Shown here piece after piece: positions 25,912-33,364 of a stretch of 40,901 nucleotides of DNA. The position numbers and the translations under genes are program-made. Position 1 is the first letter of the stretch, and each line of letters begins with the position of its first letter. Under the pieces are notes generated by a model, which made no database searches, was not told where the DNA came from, and saw only the letters and a list, made by a program, of their open reading frames with translations. Source of the stretch: DAXETY01 sp051155755 (GTDB lineage Bacteria > Desulfobacterota > Desulfobacteria > Desulfobacterales > SG8-13); assembly GCA_051155755.1 (NCBI GenBank), contig DAXETY010000138.1, positions 1 to 40,901 on the forward strand, written 5' to 3'.

Positions 25912-26901
25912 ATGATGCCCCAATTCGCCTACGTGAAACCCGCCACGCTGAAGGAAGCCGTCGCGCAGCTTGCCGAAAACGGCGCCTACATCCATGGGGG
26001 CGGCACCGACCTGCTCACCTGTCTGCGGGAGCACATCTTCGAGGTCCGCAAGGTTGTCAGCATTCAGGGCTTACCGGAACTGCACGGAATCCGGGAAATC
26101 TCCGACGGTGGTCTGCGTGTCGGCGCACTGACAACCATCGCCGAGGTCGCCGAAAATCCGGTGATCCAGAAACGCTTTGCGGCATTGAGTCAGGGTGCCT
26201 CGGAAGTGGGCAGTCCGCAATTACGCAACCAGGGCACCATCGGCGGCAATCTCTGCCAGAAACCACGCTGCTGGTATTATCGGGGGGAATTTGACTGCCT
26301 GCGCAAAGGCGGCGGCACCTGTTTCGCCGCCCAGGGGGAAAATCAGTTTCATGCCATTTTCGGCGGCGACGACCGCTGCTTCATCGTGCATCCGTCCGAC
26401 ACCGCCCCGGCGCTGACCGCCTTGAACGCCGAGTTGGAGATCGTCGGACCGGAAGGCAAACGAACCCTTCCGGTGGCGGATTTCCACGTGCGTCCCGTTG
26501 ATGACGTTCAGCGGGAGACCTGGCTGGAACCCGGTGAAATCCTGACCGCCGTGCGCATTCCGGCAGCGCCGCCGAACCTGCACAGCTCCTATCGCAAGGT
26601 TCGTGCCCGCCGCTCCTGGGACTTTGCCCTGGCCGGCGTGGCCCTGGCGCTGCAGTTCGACGGAGACCGGGTGATCGACGGGCGAGTGGTGCTCAGCGGC
26701 GCCGCCCCGGTCCCCTGGCGCTCCCAAGCCGTGGAGGCCGCCATCCGAGGAAAAACATTGGATGCAAAGACCCTGGCCGCGGCTGCCGACGCCGTGGTGG
26801 AAGGCGCGCAGCCGCTGGAAAAAAACGCCTACAAGCTGCCGCTGTTTCGTGGCGTCATTACCGAAGAACTGGAGCGAATCGCCCATTGGTCCGCCGCCTG
26901 A
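25912..26901 (+). CDS. FAD subunit with extra 4Fe-4S cluster (PaoB-like)
   Basis: A 329-residue FAD-binding subunit of the CoxM/PaoB type: IHGGGTDLLTCLR near residue 28 and RNQGTIGGNLC near 105 are the FAD-binding motifs. Between them and the C-terminal CO-dehydrogenase-flavoprotein domain lies an insertion with Cys115, Cys120, Cys129, Cys137 and Cys156 (PRCWYYRGEFDC, GGGTCFA, DDRCFIVHPSD). This corresponds to the 4Fe-4S-binding insertion of E. coli PaoB and of 4-hydroxybenzoyl-CoA reductase beta subunit. Electrons would run from the molybdenum site through two 2Fe-2S clusters to FAD. The ATG follows the large-subunit stop by 3 bases. Its end is 18 bases from a convergent response regulator. 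Confidence 0.92.
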   Translation: MMPQFAYVKPATLKEAVAQLAENGAYIHGGGTDLLTCLREHIFEVRKVVSIQGLPELHGIREISDGGLRVGALTTIAEVAENPVIQKRFAALSQGASEVGSPQLRNQGTIGGNLCQKPRCWYYRGEFDCLRKGGGTCFAAQGENQFHAIFGGDDRCFIVHPSDTAPALTALNAELEIVGPEGKRTLPVADFHVRPVDDVQRETWLEPGEILTAVRIPAAPPNLHSSYRKVRARRSWDFALAGVALALQFDGDRVIDGRVVLSGAAPVPWRSQAVEAAIRGKTLDAKTLAAAADAVVEGAQPLEKNAYKLPLFRGVITEELERIAHWSAA

Positions 26902-26919
26902 TCCACCGATTCGATCGGC

Positions 26920-27279
26920 TCAGTTGCGCACAAATTCCAGGGCCCGGTGCAAATCTTCGATGGTGAAGGGCTTGTCCAGCCCATCCACGGCATAACATCG
27001 CTTCTCCGATTCGATCCGCATGCGAAAGCGTTTCAGGTCTCCGCTCATGTAAATGGTACGGATCTGCGGATTGTGACCGCGAATGGCATCGATCAGCGCA
27101 AAACCGTCCCGGCGCGGCATCTGGATATCGGTGATCACCAATTCGGGTTGGAAGTCGAGGAAAGCTTGGTAGCCTTCTTCGCCGTTTCCTGCGATTTCGA
27201 CCCGATGACGGCCGCGCTGCAACATGGCCTTCACCACCTCGGTCAGGGCCCGATTATCGTCAACGACCAGTATTTTCAT
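26920..27279 (-). CDS. Single-domain response regulator (CheY-like)
   Basis: A 119-residue stand-alone receiver domain. Acidic pocket Asp7/Asp8, phospho-acceptor Asp51 (LVITDIQMPRRDGF), Ser79 (YMSGD) and Lys103 (LDKPF) are all present. There is no output domain, so it acts by protein contact or as a phospho-relay intermediate; the hybrid kinases in this window, which lack output domains, are possible partners but this is speculation. GGGGGAG lies just before the ATG. A sigma-54 promoter motif is about 85 bases upstream. Confidence 0.9.
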   Translation of the reverse strand: MKILVVDDNRALTEVVKAMLQRGRHRVEIAGNGEEGYQAFLDFQPELVITDIQMPRRDGFALIDAIRGHNPQIRTIYMSGDLKRFRMRIESEKRCYAVDGLDKPFTIEDLHRALEFVRN

Positions 27280-27362
27280 GGCTCCCCCTTCTCGATGCGA
27301 CGAATTCCGGCCCGCGGGTGTACCGACGCCTTGCGTGGCCGGACATTCCTAGCCAATCCCTG

Positions 27363-27378
27363 AGCAAACAACATGCCA
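27363..27378 (-). promoter_or_regulatory. Sigma-54 promoter upstream of the response regulator
   Basis: On the minus strand TGGCATGTTGTTTGCT matches the consensus TGGCAYRnnnnTTGCW at every defined position, with GG and GC separated by 10 bases. Predicted start is near 27352, giving a leader of about 70 bases to the ATG at 27279. Confidence 0.6.
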
Positions 27379-27831
27379 AAAACATAAGATTCCGAAATCG
27401 CATTCTTTCCGTTTTTAAACCGCTTTACGTCCCCGCCCCTTTTGCAGGGTTTCCCCTCCAAAGCCCGCCTTCATTCTCCCCGGGGGCACGATGATGCAGG
27501 CTCTGCGCAGGTAATTTTCGAGTCACGGACAAATGACCGATTGGCATTGTTTTCAAAAGGTTGTCATCAGATCGTGGAATCAGCGAGACCTCCTGGCAGG
27601 CCGATGGATCGCAATCGCTCGAGGTGCGTTGGCCTGTAGGAAGCTGCCTGCATGGGTGTCCGTATTTTTTCGGTGCAACGGCGCAATTTGAAATGAACCG
27701 GCCGCAAAATCGTTCACGACATCGATTGTGCAAATTCCGAAGGCGCTGGAATTTCCGCTTCTCGTCTCACCTCGGACCGCACCGGTGAAGGGTCCGATAT
27801 ACAGTTCTAAACATTTTTTTCCGCAAGGCTC
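27379..27831. other. Divergent intergenic region, no gene seen
   Basis: Between the response regulator promoter and the IclR promoter. Short open frames on both strands lack ribosome binding sites. The sequence becomes AT-rich near the right end. An enhancer site for a sigma-54 activator might be expected here but I could not identify one. Confidence 0.4.
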
Positions 27832-27891
27832 TTGACAGTCCCGTTAGAATTATTTAGGTAGAGTTGTCACATATAATAAATGTTTGTCACA
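27832..27891 (+). promoter_or_regulatory. IclR-gene promoter region with direct-repeat operator candidate
   Basis: TTGACA (27832-27837) with TAGGTA 17 bases downstream is one promoter candidate; a perfect TATAAT (27872-27877) is another -10 candidate. Two identical TTGTCACA octamers (27864-27871 and 27884-27891), 20 bases apart and flanking the TATAAT, lie on the same face of the helix and are a plausible autoregulatory operator. Confidence 0.45.
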
Positions 27892-27915
27892 CATAGTGAA
27901 CATCAAGAGGAGTGC

Positions 27916-28713
27916 ATGCCCGCCCGGGGAGAACAATATTTTTTTATCAGCTCGCTGGCCAAGGGACTCAAGGTTCTTGAGCTGCTGGCTGAAAAACAGG
28001 CGCTGAAGGTCTCCGAAGTGGCCCGGCACCTCGGGCAGAATCGAGCCGCCAGCCACCGTTTTTTAGCCACGTTGAGAAAGCTCGGCTACGTGGAAAAAGA
28101 TGAAGACGACCGCTATCGTCTCACTTTCCGCGTGCTGGAGCTGGGCATGAAGGTTGCCAACCGCAATGAAGTCCTGAGGATTGTGCGTCCCTACATGCAG
28201 GAGCTTTCCCTGGCCTTCAACGAAACCGTAAATCTGGGCTATTTTGACGGACGCGACATTCTCCATGTCGATAAAATCGACAGCAAGGAAGTGTTGCGAA
28301 TGGATTCGGATCTCGGCTCCCGGGCTCCGGCCTACTGCACGGCGCTGGGCAAGGTGTTGCTGGCGTTTCTGCCGAAAGAGGCACGCATGGATTATCTGCA
28401 ACAGCAACGACTTCGCCCCCAAGGACCCAATACCATTACCTCCCGCAAACAACTGTGCAACGAAATCGATCGGATACGGGAACAAGGATATGCCGTGGAC
28501 AACGAAGAGCTGGCCCCCGGGTTGCGGTGCGTGGCCGCACCGGTATTCGACCACACCGGTCGGGCGGCTTATGCCATCAGCGTTTCGGGACCCGCCGTGC
28601 GTATGACCCTCGAGCGCATCGAATTCATTCAACCTCGATTGAGCCAGGTTTGCGAAAAAATCTCCGTGAGACTGGGGCACTCGGAAGAATCCATATCTTT
28701 GCAGAAAATGTAA
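27916..28713 (+). CDS. IclR family transcriptional regulator
   Basis: A 265-residue IclR-type regulator: an N-terminal winged helix-turn-helix (about 10-75, ALKVSEVARHLGQNRAASHRFLATLRKLGYVEKD) and a C-terminal ligand-binding domain (about 85-255) with the family segments LGSRAPAYCTALGKVLLAFLP and RCVAAPVFDHTGRAAYAISVSGPA. The ATG at 27916 has AGAGGAG just upstream; an upstream ATG at 27880 has no ribosome binding site and lies in the operator region. It heads the co-directional catabolic block and is the obvious local regulator. Known IclR proteins respond to small carboxylates, and the effector here is unknown. Confidence 0.92.
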   Translation: MPARGEQYFFISSLAKGLKVLELLAEKQALKVSEVARHLGQNRAASHRFLATLRKLGYVEKDEDDRYRLTFRVLELGMKVANRNEVLRIVRPYMQELSLAFNETVNLGYFDGRDILHVDKIDSKEVLRMDSDLGSRAPAYCTALGKVLLAFLPKEARMDYLQQQRLRPQGPNTITSRKQLCNEIDRIREQGYAVDNEELAPGLRCVAAPVFDHTGRAAYAISVSGPAVRMTLERIEFIQPRLSQVCEKISVRLGHSEESISLQKM

Positions 28714-28825
28714 GCGGCTATGATCGCACTTTCAGCCGCATTCGCAGGTACCCGGCGGTCACGAATATTCGCATTTGAAGGTTTGCAGCCTTTGCAACAA
28801 CGTATTTCGAAAAAAGGAGCCCGTT

Positions 28826-29695
28826 ATGGCGAAAAAGAAATTATCGCGGATCGAATTGCAGAAAATGAAAACGGAAGGCGTTGCCGCCGTCTGGATCACC
28901 GCCTACGATTTTTGGACGGCCCAGTTTGCCGAACAGGCCGAAATGGACATGATCCTGGTCGGGGATTCACTGGGGATGTGTGTTTACGGCTATGCCGGCA
29001 CGGTACCGGTCACCATGGATCAGTGTATCTACCATGCCGAAGCGGTCCGGCGCGGTGCCCCCAACACCTTCGTGATCGGGGACATGCCTTTTCTGTCCTA
29101 CCAGGTCAGCGTTCCGGACGCGGTGCGCAACGCCGGCGCCTTTTTCAAAGAGGCCGAGGTGGACGCCGTCAAGCTGGAAGGCGGCCAGCGGGTCATCGAA
29201 CAGATCAAGGCCATCGCCGATGCCGGCATGCTGGTGATGGGCCACATCGGGCTGACGCCCCAGAGTTCCGGACAACTCGGCGGATTTAAAGCCCAGGGCC
29301 GCACGGCCGAAACCGCCATGGAGCTGATCGTCGATGCCGAGGCCATTGAGAACGCCGGTGCCTTCGCCCTGCTGGTGGAGGCCGTGCCGCCCGAAGTGTG
29401 TCAGATCATGCGCGACCGGCTGCGCATTCCGGTTTACAGCATCGGGGCCGGAATACATGCCGACGGCCAGTTGATGATCTGCAGCGACGTGCTGGGTATC
29501 TTCCAGGCCTTCACTCCCAAGTTCGTTAAAAAATACGAAAACCTGGGCAAGAAAACCACCGAGGCGTTCCAGAGCTATGCCGCCGATGTCCGCAAGGGTG
29601 CGTTTCCCGAAGATGTGCACACCTACAAGATGGTGGAAGGCGAGTGGGAGAAACTGACCGAGCTGATGGAAAAAAATAAGGGAATGGGGAGATGA
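28826..29695 (+). CDS. panB: PanB family: 3-methyl-2-oxobutanoate hydroxymethyltransferase
   Basis: A 289-residue member of the ketopantoate hydroxymethyltransferase family, which transfers the one-carbon unit of methylene-tetrahydrofolate to 2-oxoisovalerate in pantothenate synthesis. Family active-site residues are present: Asp in VGDSLGM, Asp in IGDMPF, Lys and Glu in AVKLEGG, Glu in LLVEAVP, plus GHIGLTPQS and GAGIHADGQ. AAAGGAG precedes the ATG by 6 bases. No panC or panD is nearby. The stop overlaps the next gene (ATGA), and the setting is a catabolic/TRAP cluster under IclR, so a specialised or degradative reaction on another 2-oxoacid is possible. Family assignment is firm; the physiological role is inferred. 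Confidence 0.85.
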   Translation: MAKKKLSRIELQKMKTEGVAAVWITAYDFWTAQFAEQAEMDMILVGDSLGMCVYGYAGTVPVTMDQCIYHAEAVRRGAPNTFVIGDMPFLSYQVSVPDAVRNAGAFFKEAEVDAVKLEGGQRVIEQIKAIADAGMLVMGHIGLTPQSSGQLGGFKAQGRTAETAMELIVDAEAIENAGAFALLVEAVPPEVCQIMRDRLRIPVYSIGAGIHADGQLMICSDVLGIFQAFTPKFVKKYENLGKKTTEAFQSYAADVRKGAFPEDVHTYKMVEGEWEKLTELMEKNKGMGR

Positions 29696-30651
29696 ATCCA
29701 ATGTCCGAAACACTGAAGAAAATCTGCAATTTCATGGAAAAGGAGGGCATTCCCGGCCGGGATGCCTACGATTTGCCCACATCGGAGAAGTCTTTCGGCG
29801 ACGGGGCCAACTATCGCATCGAAATCGCCGGGGTGGAGCGGGCCACCACCATGGAGGCCATGATTGCCGAAGCCCGCAAACGCAATGTCATCGTGCACCG
29901 CGCCATTGTCGCCGTCGGCGGTTCCACCTACTGTGACATGGGCGAACTGCGGGCCATGGCCCAGATGGCGCGCGAGGAAAAAATCGAGGTGGTGATGACC
30001 GTCGGCCACCGCAAAGCCTGGGATGTGGGATCCAAGGAGCTCTCCAATTCGGAGGGCGCCATGCAGGCGTTCCGGTTGCGCGGTTCGGATCATATTTCCT
30101 ATCACATCGCCGATATCATGCGCAGCATCGAGGCCGGTCACCGCGGTTTTCTGGTTTACGACGAAGGGGTTTTGTTCCTGCTGAACAAGATGCGGTCCGA
30201 GGGGGTGATTCCCAAAGAGACCATTTTCAAATTTTCCGTGTTCGGCGGCTACTGCAGCGCCGCCGGCGCCAAGGTCATCGAGTCGCTGGGGGTCAACTCC
30301 ATGAATCCCATCTCGGACGTCTCGCTGCCGATCCTGGGCTCCATCCGCAAGGCCGTAGACATCCCGCTGGACATCTACATGATCATCGTCGATGCCTTCG
30401 GCGGCATGTACCGCGCCTATGAAGGCCCGGAAATCGCCCGGGTGGCTTCGCCGTGCTACTTCAAGATCGAACCGGGCACTTCCGAGGGAGACATTTACAA
30501 ACCCTGGATCAGCGAGGAGTTCCACGCCGGTCTCATTCGCGAAAAAGTAAAAATCGCCTCCGTGCTGCTGGAACTGATGGAACGTCACGCCCCCGAACTG
30601 AAAACGTCCAAAAAAGGGCCGGCGGACCTGGTTTTGCCGGTGCCGTCATAA
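29692..30651 (+). CDS. U32-peptidase-like protein of unknown function
   Basis: A 319-residue cytoplasmic protein I cannot assign with confidence. Repeated strand-helix segments (VIVHRAIVAVGG, IEVVMTVGHRKAWD, GFLVYDEGVLFLL, IFKFSVFGGYCSAAGAKVIESLGV, IPLDIYMIIVDAFGG) suggest a TIM-barrel, reminiscent of U32-family 'peptidases'. Notable residues are Cys in STYCDMGE, His/Arg/Lys in VGHRKAW, and Asp in IVDAFGGMYR. The ATG overlaps the panB stop by 4 bases; an ATG 3 codons later (29701), 9 bases after GGGAG, is equally possible. Tight coupling to PanB suggests the two act on the same or successive metabolites. Confidence 0.5.
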   Translation: MNPMSETLKKICNFMEKEGIPGRDAYDLPTSEKSFGDGANYRIEIAGVERATTMEAMIAEARKRNVIVHRAIVAVGGSTYCDMGELRAMAQMAREEKIEVVMTVGHRKAWDVGSKELSNSEGAMQAFRLRGSDHISYHIADIMRSIEAGHRGFLVYDEGVLFLLNKMRSEGVIPKETIFKFSVFGGYCSAAGAKVIESLGVNSMNPISDVSLPILGSIRKAVDIPLDIYMIIVDAFGGMYRAYEGPEIARVASPCYFKIEPGTSEGDIYKPWISEEFHAGLIREKVKIASVLLELMERHAPELKTSKKGPADLVLPVPS

Positions 30652-30714
30652 AATGAACATACATGGCTTAGGGAATTCGTCTCGGGCTGTGTAAGGGAAA
30701 GAGAGCAATGCCGT

Positions 30715-31953
30715 ATGGATAATGTATTTGATGTCGCCATTCGAACCATGAACCGGGCCGGTGAGCTGGGCGCAATCGACGCCCGCGTGCTGGAAGTGCT
30801 TCAGGAACCCAAACGGATTCAACATTTTCGCATCCCGCTGCGGTTGGAAGACGGATCCTTCCAGGTGTTCACCGGCTATCGGGTTCATTACAACGACGCG
30901 CTGGGGCCGTTTCGAGACGGCACCCGGATCCGGCCGGATCTCACCTTGGACGAGGTCAAGGCCCTGGGACTGTTTATGACCGTCAAGCACTGCGTGGCCG
31001 ACATTCCGGCCGGCGGCGCCAAAGGCGGCATCCAGGCCGACCCGTCCGAACTCAGCCGCAATGACCTGGAGCGGTTGGTGCGAGCCTTTGTTCGCTGTCT
31101 GCAGCCCCGGGGCCCGTGGGCGGACGTACCGGGCGCGGATATCGGCACCGGTGAGCAGGCCATGGCCTGGATGCTGGACGAATACGAACAGATCACCGGA
31201 AAACACTGCCCGGCGGCCATCAACGACAAACCGCCGATCCTGGGCGGTTCGGTCGGCGGCGAGGAAGCCACCGGCCGGGGGGTGTTTCTGACCCTGAACG
31301 CCGCCGCCGAAGATCTGGGAATGGACGTGTCCAAAAGCACGGCGATCGTCCAGGGATTCGGGCAGGTCGGCTCCCATCTGGCTTCCCTGCTGCATGGAAC
31401 CGGCGCCCGGATCGTTGCGGTCAGCGACGTCCACGGCGGCATTTACAGCCAGGACGGCATCGACATTCCCAAGCTTCAGTCGCACGTCAATCAGACCGGC
31501 CGGGTGGCGGACTTTCCCAAGACCGAACCCGTCGGCAACGACCGCATATTCGAGATCGAGTGCGACATTGCCGTCCCGGCGGCGGTGCACAGCGTGATCC
31601 ACAAAGAAAACGCGGCCGCGGTCAAGGCCAAGCTGATCGTGGAAGGCGCCAACGGGCCGGTGACCAACCAGGCCGATGAAATCCTCAACGCCAAAGAAGT
31701 GATCGTGGTTCCGGACGTGGTCGCCAACAGCGGCGGCGCCACGGTGTGCCACTTCGAGCGCACCCAGGGCTTGTCGGACCAGTACTGGGAGCTGGAAACC
31801 GTGCAGGGTCACTTAAAGAAGCGCATTCTCAACGCCTACCGCTACGCCGCCGACGCCGCCCGGGAAACCGGTGCCCCGTCACTGCGACTGGGTGCCTGGA
31901 TTCATGCACTGCGCCGGCTGGAGAAGGCGATGAAACTGCGCGGCTGGGTCTAG
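30715..31953 (+). CDS. Glu/Leu/Phe/Val dehydrogenase family enzyme
   Basis: A 412-residue amino acid dehydrogenase (reversible NAD(P)-dependent oxidative deamination). The N-terminal domain has the substrate- and catalysis-related lysines Lys91 (MTVKHCVADIP) and Lys103 (GGAKGG) and Asp142 (DVPGADIGTGEQAM); the C-terminal Rossmann domain has VQGFGQVGS (about 212-220). The substrate-pocket region differs from textbook GDH (MTVKHCVADIPAGG in place of MTxKxAxxxxPxGG, and GADIGTGEQ in place of APDVxTxxQ), so glutamate specificity should not be taken for granted. In this cluster it could deaminate a diamino acid or regenerate 2-oxoglutarate for a transaminase. Ribosome binding site is weak. Confidence 0.88.
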   Translation: MDNVFDVAIRTMNRAGELGAIDARVLEVLQEPKRIQHFRIPLRLEDGSFQVFTGYRVHYNDALGPFRDGTRIRPDLTLDEVKALGLFMTVKHCVADIPAGGAKGGIQADPSELSRNDLERLVRAFVRCLQPRGPWADVPGADIGTGEQAMAWMLDEYEQITGKHCPAAINDKPPILGGSVGGEEATGRGVFLTLNAAAEDLGMDVSKSTAIVQGFGQVGSHLASLLHGTGARIVAVSDVHGGIYSQDGIDIPKLQSHVNQTGRVADFPKTEPVGNDRIFEIECDIAVPAAVHSVIHKENAAAVKAKLIVEGANGPVTNQADEILNAKEVIVVPDVVANSGGATVCHFERTQGLSDQYWELETVQGHLKKRILNAYRYAADAARETGAPSLRLGAWIHALRRLEKAMKLRGWV

Positions 31954-31997
31954 TGTCCGCCCGGAAATGACCCTTTCCCCGCTGGACTGGGCACTAG
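31950..31997. other. Intergenic stem-loop after the dehydrogenase gene
   Basis: CTAGTGTCC (31950-31958) pairs with GGGCACTAG (31989-31997) as a 9-base stem containing one G-U pair, loop 30 bases; the left arm includes the stop codon. No T-run follows, so it is more likely a message-processing or stability element than a terminator. Confidence 0.3.
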
Positions 31998-32028
31998 GCG
32001 TCGTCAAAGATGGGAGATGGAGAAGACC

Positions 32029-33204
32029 ATGACGTTATTTCCCAAGGAAGAATACCTGGAACGGATCGCCAAGACCCGAAAAAGCATGGACGAGCAGGGA
32101 ATCGAGGTCCTGGTGGTTTCGGACCCGGCCAACATGAATTATCTGACCGGCTACGACGGCTGGTCCTTTTATGTACCCCAGGTGGTGGTGCTGGCTGTCG
32201 AAGCCGGAGAACCGCTGTGGATCGGCCGCGGCATGGATGCCGCCGGTGCCCGCCACACCACGTTTCTGCAGCCCGAGAACATTGTCGGCTATCCGGACCG
32301 CTACGTGCAGAACCCCGTTCGGCATCCGATGAACTTCGTCGCCGAAGAAATCCGCAAGCGCGGGTGGGAACAAAAGGTCATCGGCGTGGAAATGGATGCC
32401 TACTATTTTAGCGCGCGCGGATTTGCCGCATTGCAGCAGGACCTGTCCCGGGCGGAGTTCAAGGACGCCAACCTGCTGGTGTCCTGGGTGCGCATCGTCA
32501 AATCCGAACGCGAGATCACCTTCATGCAGCAAGCCGGGAAAATCGTCGAGCGCGTAATGCAGACCGCCATCGACACCGTGGCCCCGGGAGTGCGCGAATG
32601 CGACGCGGTGGCGGAAATCTACCGCAGCCAGATGCGCGGAACCGAGGATTTCGGCGGCGACTATCCGGCCATCGTTCCGATGATGCCCACCGGCGAAAAA
32701 ACCGCAACCCCGCACCTGACGTGGACCGACGAACCCTATCAAAACGAAACCGCCGTCAACCTGGAACTGGCCGCCTGCCGCCACCGCTATCACAGTCCCC
32801 TGGCTCGAACGGTTTACCTGGGCGCCAATCCGCCGGCCAAACTGAAGGACACGGCCGAAATCGTGGTGGAAGGGTTGCACATTGCACTGGATGCCGTGCG
32901 GCCCGGGGTGGTCTGTGAACAGATCGAACTGGCCTGGCGTCAGGTCATCGCCCGGGCCGGCCTGGAGAAAGAGTCGCGGATCGGCTACTCCATGGGGCTG
33001 AACTATCCGCCCGACTGGGGCGAGCACACCGCCAGCCTGCGTCCCGGGGACAAAACCGTGCTGGCCTCCAACATGACCTTTCACATGATTCTGGGCATGT
33101 GGATGGACGACTGGGGTTTCGAATGCAGTGAATCGTTTCGGGTCACCGAGACCGGCTGCGAGACCTTTGCGAATTTTCCGCGCAAATTGTTCATCAAGAG
33201 CTGA
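32029..33204 (+). CDS. doeA: Ectoine hydrolase-like M24-family protein (DoeA/EutD-like)
   Basis: A 391-residue protein of the creatinase/M24 fold. N-terminal creatinase domain about 5-155, pita-bread domain about 160-385. Many segments match the ectoine hydrolase subgroup as I know it: NMNYLTGYDGWSFYVPQ (36-51), IVGYPDRYVQNPVRHPM, VNLELAACRHRYHSPLARTV (243-261) and the C-terminal MWMDDWGFECSESF...NFPRKLF. The Asp and His metal ligands of true M24 peptidases are absent; Glu246 sits where EutD has its catalytic Glu. EutD opens the ectoine ring to N-acetyl-2,4-diaminobutyrate. I use the ATG at 32029 (GGAG 7 bases upstream); an ATG at 32017 is directly abutted by GGGAG. A related cyclic or amide substrate cannot be excluded. 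Confidence 0.75.
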   Translation: MTLFPKEEYLERIAKTRKSMDEQGIEVLVVSDPANMNYLTGYDGWSFYVPQVVVLAVEAGEPLWIGRGMDAAGARHTTFLQPENIVGYPDRYVQNPVRHPMNFVAEEIRKRGWEQKVIGVEMDAYYFSARGFAALQQDLSRAEFKDANLLVSWVRIVKSEREITFMQQAGKIVERVMQTAIDTVAPGVRECDAVAEIYRSQMRGTEDFGGDYPAIVPMMPTGEKTATPHLTWTDEPYQNETAVNLELAACRHRYHSPLARTVYLGANPPAKLKDTAEIVVEGLHIALDAVRPGVVCEQIELAWRQVIARAGLEKESRIGYSMGLNYPPDWGEHTASLRPGDKTVLASNMTFHMILGMWMDDWGFECSESFRVTETGCETFANFPRKLFIKS

Positions 33205-33234
33205 CTCGTGGGACGATTGCCTTCAAAAAAACCC

Positions 33235-33318
33235 TCACCGCCCGTCCCGCCTGCGACGGGACTCGAGGCGCAGAGATCGCAGAGGAAAACCTCGGCGTTC
33301 TCTGCGACTGCGCGGTGA
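33235..33318. repeat. Palindromic intergenic repeat element (REP/MITE-like)
   Basis: An 84-base unit with terminal inverted repeats TCACCGC (33235-33241) and GCGGTGA (33312-33318). Inside, GCGCAG/CTGCGC (33268-33273, 33308-33313) and TCGCAGAG/CTCTGCGA (33277-33284, 33300-33307) pair around a GAGG-AAAA-CCTC core, and CCCGTC/GACGGG forms a side hairpin. The CGCAGAG...CTCTGCG pattern resembles dispersed intergenic repeats seen in many bacterial genomes. It lies between the doeA-like and racemase genes. Confidence 0.5.
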
Positions 33319-33364
33319 ATTACCCAGGACGCGTAAGAGGCACAAGAAGAATCGAGGCCAGGAC

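Noticed and set aside
27425..27733. 102-codon minus-strand frame before the IclR gene
   Set aside because: No ribosome binding site or recognisable protein pattern; lies in a regulatory intergenic region.
32029..33204. Call as an Xaa-Pro aminopeptidase
   Set aside because: The fold is the same, but the peptidase metal ligands are missing and the conserved segments are those of the ectoine hydrolase subgroup.
33128..33364. N-terminal extension of the racemase-family gene
   Set aside because: The 79 extra codons translate to an Arg/Pro-rich stretch covering the end of the upstream gene and the palindromic repeat; the ATG at 33365 begins the family-like sequence.
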